The translations under genes were made by a program, and so were the position numbers. DNA of 18,775 nt, from positions 29,546 through 48,320 of the forward strand of contig CAJUSL010000002.1 in the NCBI GenBank assembly GCA_910589135.1, written 5' to 3'. Each line of letters begins with the position of its first letter. Position 1 is the first letter of the stretch. This DNA comes from an uncultured Eggerthellaceae bacterium (GTDB taxonomy: Bacteria; Actinomycetota; Coriobacteriia; Coriobacteriales; Eggerthellaceae). The notes under the pieces were generated by a model that was not told where the DNA came from, made no database searches, and worked only from the letters and a program-made list of their open reading frames with translations. Positions 16,892 to 18,775 of this stretch are shown here, piece after piece.

Positions 16892-16914
16892 ACTTCTAAG
16901 AAAAACTTAGAAGT
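16892..16914. promoter_or_regulatory. Putative operator 2 (23-bp palindrome)
   Basis: ACTTCTAAG (16892-16900), five A, CTTAGAAGT (16906-16914). It has the same overall length and the same 9-bp outer half-sites as operator 1, differing only in the central bases. The 10 nt between the operators (16882-16891) and their flanks would hold the promoter of the leftward gene, though no convincing -35/-10 pair was found. Confidence 0.75.
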
Positions 16915-17225
16915 CCGTATTGCCTGAACATCTCGTGGAGAATGTGAGAGCTAGAAGCTTCCAGAGAATTTTAGACGATTGGATTCTTTACGTTCTGTTA
17001 GACTAGCTTCTGTCACACCGCCGGTCTCGACCTTCGAGTATCTGCGAAAAAAAGAATATGCACTGCATTGCGCTCCAATGGTTATGGACACATGCGTCTT
17101 GATGTTCGCTTATGAAATCTGGCTGCAATTTGTCATGACTATGAGCCAGCTGCTGCTGCGTCGGATTGTCCGTGCGGGTGACCTCTGTTTGGCGTGTTTG
17201 AAGGCGTATGGCATGAGGTTGGTCC
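16915..17225. other. AT-richer stretch with no convincing gene
   Basis: About 310 nt between the operators and the amidase gene, clearly richer in A+T than the first 15 kb. A 116-codon opening (16979-17329) overlaps the amidase start by about 100 nt, lacks a ribosome-binding site and resembles no family I know. A 10-bp direct repeat, CATGAGGTTG, occurs at 17212-17221 and 17225-17234, the second copy covering the amidase start codon. An amidase promoter should lie here but I could not pick one. Confidence 0.5.
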
Positions 17226-18041
17226 ATGAGGTTGTCGTGCTGTTTCAGAAGTTTTATAGCAACGGGGTTGGTTGCCTCGGCTTTCCCCCTTTTTGTTTTG
17301 CTCGGCTGCTCTTCTGGAGAGGAAATTGAATCTGTTGCGGATACAGCATTGGAGGTTGCCGATAAGAATCATGGCGCTGATGAAGGCGAAACTGCAGATG
17401 CATCATCCAGGAGGAAAGCCGCGCCCAATGCTTCTGGACAAAATGCCCTCGAGATGCGAGAAAAGCTCAACCTGATTGAGGACTTCCGTCCGGAGTTCAT
17501 TCATGGTGAGAAGGGCCCCCAGTTTCAGAAATATATAGTTCTGCACGATACGGAAGGCGAAGGCCGTGCTGAAAACGTTGTGGATTTCTGGGCGGACAAC
17601 GGGCGTCTGATTGCTGCTCATTTCGTCATAAACAAGGACGGCTCCATTGTGCAGTGCGTCCCCTTGGACAGCATCGCGCATCATGCTGGCTTCGGCGATA
17701 CGGGCCATAATAAGGAATATGGCGTAGAGGACGAGTCTCGCGACGATAAACTAGGCGCAAAACCAATCGGAAGCTGGGCATCTGACTACGGCATGAACTC
17801 CCATTCTGTGGGAATAGAGATGGTGCATGTCGGAGGGTCGGGACCTTATCCAGAAACTCAGCTCGAAGCGCTAGACGCGCTTGTAGAGTACATCGATGCA
17901 TATTACGGGTTTGAGAGCGAAATCATAGACCACAAAGCATGGAGAACGGGAAACTCCGACACCTCGCAGGAGTTTTCTCAGTATTTAAGCAACTACCAGC
18001 AGCATAGGACGCACGATGGTCATTCTGGAAAAGGGGAGTGA
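17226..18041 (+). CDS. Lipoprotein N-acetylmuramoyl-L-alanine amidase (Amidase_2)
   Basis: A 271-residue secreted, membrane-tethered peptidoglycan amidase that would cut the bond between MurNAc and the stem peptide. A signal peptide (1-27) ends in the lipobox LLGC with Cys28. An acidic, low-complexity linker (about 30-75) follows, then an Amidase_2/PGRP-like domain from about 100. Zinc ligands are probably His107 (YIVLHDTEG), His236 (IIDHKAW) and Asp245 (GNSDTSQ). HFVINKDGSIVQCVPLD and SVGIEMVHV are typical strands. The usual GHRDxxPxxKxDPG ligand loop is replaced by DHKAWRTGNSD, a divergent form. The start ATG has only a weak upstream AGG. The VWA gene begins 5 nt after the stop. Base use is unlike the housekeeping genes. 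Confidence 0.85.
   Translation: MRLSCCFRSFIATGLVASAFPLFVLLGCSSGEEIESVADTALEVADKNHGADEGETADASSRRKAAPNASGQNALEMREKLNLIEDFRPEFIHGEKGPQFQKYIVLHDTEGEGRAENVVDFWADNGRLIAAHFVINKDGSIVQCVPLDSIAHHAGFGDTGHNKEYGVEDESRDDKLGAKPIGSWASDYGMNSHSVGIEMVHVGGSGPYPETQLEALDALVEYIDAYYGFESEIIDHKAWRTGNSDTSQEFSQYLSNYQQHRTHDGHSGKGE
18029..18038 (+). promoter_or_regulatory. Ribosome-binding site deciding a TTG start
   Basis: AAAAGGGGAG lies within the last codons of the amidase gene and 8 nt before TTG at 18047. This selects TTG over the in-frame GTG at 18038, which the site itself overlaps. Confidence 0.7.
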
Positions 18042-18046
18042 TAGCA

Positions 18047-18775
18047 TTGTTCTGTCCCAAGTGTGGATCCGAAACAAGCGGATCGGGAAAATACTGCGCC
18101 AAGTGCGGATTTCTCCTAGATGGCAAAGCAGAAGATAAGGAAGAAGAGGGCAAAAAGCCTATAGTGCCTCTTCCGGCAATCGTATGCGCGGTTGTTGCAG
18201 CGTGCCTGGCGATCTCTCTGGTTGCTGTTTTCGTGATTTTCGGGGGCTCCAGAGACGACGAAAATCCTTTGGCAGGGATAGGGCTTTCTTCGTCGGGTAC
18301 GACTGCCTCCGGCGCGGACAAGTTAAGCATGTACGTCTCCCAAGTCGATAACTCCGCATATCCCGATATGGTCGTTTATGCGTCGATTTGCGATGACCTC
18401 GGAAACCAGATTTCCGACTATGCCGCAGACCTTTTTTCAATCACGGAGCTTGATTCCAGCGGGAGCGAGTACGTCGCTGAAATATCCGAGATAGCACCAT
18501 TGGCTTTGGGCGATGCGATGAGCATCAATCTTGTTTTGGATCAGAGCGGATCCATGAGCGACCTTGGGAAAATGCCGAGTGCCAAGAATGCGGCAAAGAC
18601 GTTTGTAGGCGAGATTGCAAGTACTGAAGGGGCCGAGGCGGAAATCACATCGTTCGAGAATAACGTTTACAACAGACAGCCATTCACCAGCGACGTCGGA
18701 TTGTTGAACAGCGCCGTCAGTTCGCTTTTCCCGAATGGGCAAACGTCGTTGTATGACGCATTGTACTGGGCCATT
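18047..18775 (+). CDS. Zinc-ribbon, transmembrane, VWA-domain protein (3' end outside window)
   Basis: An open frame of 243 codons with no stop before the window ends. A cytoplasmic double-Cys zinc ribbon comes first (CPKCG, Cys3/Cys6; YCAKCG, Cys17/Cys20), then an acidic-basic hinge and one transmembrane helix (about 41-66). An extracytoplasmic low-complexity linker, a beta-rich domain (about 95-155) and a von Willebrand factor A domain follow. The VWA MIDAS metal site is present: Asp165-Gln-Ser167-Gly-Ser169 (LDQSGSM), Thr233 and Asp237 (GQTSLYDAL). Such domains bind proteins through a metal ion. The gene is 5 nt from the amidase stop, so joint expression and a shared envelope role are likely. 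The partner and function are unknown; the C-terminus may add further domains. Confidence 0.85.
   Translation, partial: MFCPKCGSETSGSGKYCAKCGFLLDGKAEDKEEEGKKPIVPLPAIVCAVVAACLAISLVAVFVIFGGSRDDENPLAGIGLSSSGTTASGADKLSMYVSQVDNSAYPDMVVYASICDDLGNQISDYAADLFSITELDSSGSEYVAEISEIAPLALGDAMSINLVLDQSGSMSDLGKMPSAKNAAKTFVGEIASTEGAEAEITSFENNVYNRQPFTSDVGLLNSAVSSLFPNGQTSLYDALYWAI

Noticed and set aside
16979..17329. A 116-codon plus-strand open frame upstream of the amidase
   Set aside because: It overlaps the amidase signal-peptide region in another frame, has no ribosome-binding site and no recognisable domain. A decayed gene cannot be excluded but cannot be supported.

Overview
The window is GC-rich chromosomal DNA from what is most likely an anaerobic gut actinobacterium of the Coriobacteriia (Eggerthellaceae-like). 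That placement is inferred from overall base composition, frequent TTG/GTG starts, Gram-positive-type protein versions (for example AroC beginning MEYITAGESHG) and gene order. No 16S rRNA or other decisive marker is present.

Region 1 (1-9137) is one tightly packed plus-strand housekeeping run: the 3' part of alaS, ruvX, mltG, a yqeG-like HAD phosphatase, then aroE-aroC-aroK-aroB-aroQ and an M24 Xaa-Pro peptidase. Gaps are 1-55 nt and several genes overlap, which suggests co-transcription. The five aro genes supply five of the seven shikimate-pathway steps to chorismate; DAHP synthase and aroA are not in the window.

Region 2 (9132-9739) starts with a perfect 31-bp inverted repeat that includes the peptidase stop codon. 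Each arm is itself a small hairpin (REP/BIME-like). A four-helix membrane protein follows.

Region 3 (9754-12897) holds htpG (Hsp90) behind a consensus sigma-A-type promoter and a perfect CIRCE operator, which predicts HrcA heat-shock control. A DUF2064-type transferase converges on htpG, and a 163-nt imperfect hairpin fills the gap between them.

Region 4 (13064-15483) is a polar amino-acid ABC importer in the order binding lipoprotein, permease, ATPase.

Region 5 (15502-18775) is different in character: base composition drops, most clearly after 16850. It holds a minus-strand AAA_14/DUF4143 ATPase behind two tandem 23-bp palindromes, a stretch of about 310 bp with no convincing gene, a lipoprotein N-acetylmuramoyl-L-alanine amidase, and the start of a zinc-ribbon/TM/VWA protein that runs off the window. 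This is the likeliest accessory (transferred) segment and holds the least familiar biology. The amidase and VWA genes are 5 nt apart and probably act together at the cell envelope. No transposase, integrase, CRISPR array, tRNA or rRNA was seen.
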